The notes under the pieces are model-generated. The model had not been told where the DNA came from, did no database searches, and saw only the letters and a list, made by a program, of their open reading frames with translations. Shown here piece by piece: positions 27,743 through 28,653 of a stretch of 28,653 nucleotides of DNA. The translations under genes were made by a program, and so were the position numbers. Each line of letters opens with the position of its first letter. Within the stretch, counting starts at the first letter, position 1. This stretch comes from a virus. The DNA lies in IMG/VR virus record IMGVR_UViG_3300046001_002219, positions 1 through 28,653 of that record, one strand, 5' to 3'.

Positions 27743-28447
27743 TTATGCTCTTACTGTTGCTAATCCTAGCGTTGACAGTATCTGAATGTAGATCCAACCT
27801 ATATCAATTTCCCACCAACGATGTTTGAACTTGGCACTTGCTCCATCTGCGTGATGATTGTTGTGTAGTTCTTCCCCGCCAATCCATATGCCCCAAGGCA
27901 CTAGATTACGACTGGTGTCTTTGGTATCGGTGTTGCGATAGCCAACCCAATGTGCTAGTCCGTTGACTACTCCTGCTGCCCACATAGGGATCCAAATCAT
28001 TTGAATACCCCACACTACTAGTCCGATAGGGCCAAAAACAACAAGGTCTATGACCAACATGATTAGAATCCCTAAGCGGCTGTGTGGAGTATAAAGTTTA
28101 CGCTCAATCCAGTCATCAGGTGTACCAACACCTAGTTTCTCGACCATAGCTGTGTCTTTGCTGGCATCGTGATACAAGATCCAGCCTTTGAATAGCACAC
28201 GCCAAATGCCGTAGATCTGTGGACTGTGTGGATCACCTTCCTGATCACTTTTCTGGTGATGCTTGCGGTGAATAGCCACCCATTGTTTGGTTACCATTCC
28301 TGTTGTTAGCCAAAGCCAAAAACGCATAAAATGTTCTACGACAGGGTGGAATTGTACTGCTCTGTGTGCCTGGCTTCTATGTAGGAATAGAGTAACACAG
28401 GCAATGGTAATTTGAACCATCACCAAAGTTGCGATTATTATAGTCAT
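27743..28447 (-). CDS. Membrane fatty-acid desaturase (betaproteobacterial DesA-like), short
   Basis: 234 aa. Three histidine boxes: HRSQAH (23-28), HRKHH (60-64) and HNNHH (195-199), plus His166 in GLAHW. Hydrophobic helices lie around residues 3-22, 42-52 and 125-165. 'FWLWLTTGMVTKQWVAIHRKHH' and 'DTKDTSRNLVPWGIWIGGEELHNNHHA' strongly recall DesA-type acyl-lipid/acyl-CoA desaturases of Burkholderiales, usually near 400 aa; this version lacks most of the C-terminal part and a little of the N-terminus. It introduces double bonds into host acyl chains. AAGTAAAAG is a weak ribosome-binding site. Confidence 0.92.
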   Translation of the reverse strand: MTIIIATLVMVQITIACVTLFLHRSQAHRAVQFHPVVEHFMRFWLWLTTGMVTKQWVAIHRKHHQKSDQEGDPHSPQIYGIWRVLFKGWILYHDASKDTAMVEKLGVGTPDDWIERKLYTPHSRLGILIMLVIDLVVFGPIGLVVWGIQMIWIPMWAAGVVNGLAHWVGYRNTDTKDTSRNLVPWGIWIGGEELHNNHHADGASAKFKHRWWEIDIGWIYIQILSTLGLATVRA

Positions 28448-28462
28448 CTTTTACTTAGCCCG

Positions 28463-28491
28463 TTGACACAAAGGTTAAATTATGCTATAAT
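28463..28491 (+). promoter_or_regulatory. Perfect sigma70 promoter giving a leaderless transcript
   Basis: TTGACA (28463-28468), 17-bp spacer, TATAAT (28486-28491). Only five bases separate the -10 from the ATG at 28497, so the expected start site is at the start codon itself. Confidence 0.88.
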
Positions 28492-28496
28492 ATGGT

Positions 28497-28653
28497 ATGA
28501 AAAACAAACTTATACTCACAGACGCAGACGGTGTTTTACTAGATTGGGAATGGGCATTCTCAGTTTGGATGCAAGAACGCGGTTATACGCTAACAGCAGA
28601 TAATAAGAAAAGCTATTATCTACATCACCACTATGCAGAGCTAGAAGAAACCT
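28497..28653 (+). CDS. HAD-like hydrolase, partial (C-terminus outside window)
   Basis: 52 codons visible. The N-terminus MKNKLILTDADGVLLDWE contains HAD motif I (D-x-D-G-V-L-L), the nucleophilic aspartate and its acid/base partner. This fixes the start: the next Met lies beyond the motif. Phage HAD proteins are often 5'(3')-deoxyribonucleotidases or unspecific phosphatases acting in nucleotide metabolism; which one cannot be told here. No Shine-Dalgarno is present, consistent with the leaderless arrangement. Confidence 0.85.
   Translation, partial: MKNKLILTDADGVLLDWEWAFSVWMQERGYTLTADNKKSYYLHHHYAELEET

Noticed and set aside
1-28653. CRISPR array, insertion sequence, attachment site or integrase
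   Set aside because: No regularly spaced repeats, transposase or integrase motifs, or flanking direct repeats were seen on either strand.

Overview
The window is a piece of an uncultured, T4-like (Myoviridae-type, T4 superfamily) tailed-phage genome, most likely from fresh water and most likely infecting a betaproteobacterium. The phage evidence is a dense, almost unidirectional minus-strand gene order with many TAATG/ATGA overlaps, a PAAR spike tip, an Mtd_N/beta-helix tail fibre, a PD-(D/E)XK exonuclease, a SleB-type lysin, NrdA/NrdB, a free-standing HNH endonuclease, and several small proteins of a kind I associate with T4-like cyanophages and pelagiphages. The host guess is inference: the desaturase resembles the betaproteobacterial DesA family, and the AhpC/AhpD pair, the DUF4214-like protein and a two-piece tmRNA would all fit such a host.

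Layout (minus strand unless stated). 1-3.9 kb: envelope-directed genes (multi-TM protein with a zinc ribbon, secreted surface-antigen-like protein, two lipoproteins, small membrane proteins, SleB lysin). 3.9-5.1 kb: a structured non-coding stretch, an HNH endonuclease and a conserved phage protein. 5.1-6.2 kb: an AhpD-AhpC peroxide-defence operon. 6.3-7.9 kb: an outer-membrane beta-barrel and a DUF4214-like repeat protein. 8.0-9.9 kb: an adenine-type DNA methyltransferase and a small protein. 9.9-10.45 kb: RNA genes, namely a possible small RNA and a circularly permuted (two-piece) tmRNA with an unusually long tag ending in ALAA. 10.45-12.8 kb: cold-shock protein, secreted His-rich protein, YbaN-like membrane protein, PAAR, glutaredoxin and small phage proteins. 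13-18.7 kb: nrdB, class II aldolase, iscA, iscU, sodB and nrdA in one compact operon. 18.7-26.2 kb: tail fibre, exonuclease, and a run of T4-like proteins of unknown function. 26.4-27.7 kb: a plus-strand cassette (two tiny proteins, a lipase-like hydrolase, a conserved phage protein). 27.7 kb to the end: a short fatty-acid desaturase (minus) and a truncated HAD-like gene (plus).

How it fits together: the redox genes (AhpC, AhpD, SOD, glutaredoxin, IscU, IscA) sit with class Ia ribonucleotide reductase, an enzyme needing a diiron-tyrosyl cofactor and thiol reductant. The simplest reading is that the phage keeps dNTP synthesis and Fe or Fe-S enzymes working under oxidative stress during infection. 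The desaturase, lipase, lipoproteins and beta-barrel suggest remodelling of the host envelope.

Two promoter classes are visible by eye: sigma70-like promoters with 17-18 bp spacers, and T4-late-like boxes (TATAAATA and near matches). The exact TATAAATA in front of nrdA is unexpected for a nucleotide-metabolism gene. The most striking items are the permuted tmRNA and the nrdA-sodB-iscU-iscA-aldolase-nrdB-grx operon. No database search was possible; family names come from motifs and memory.
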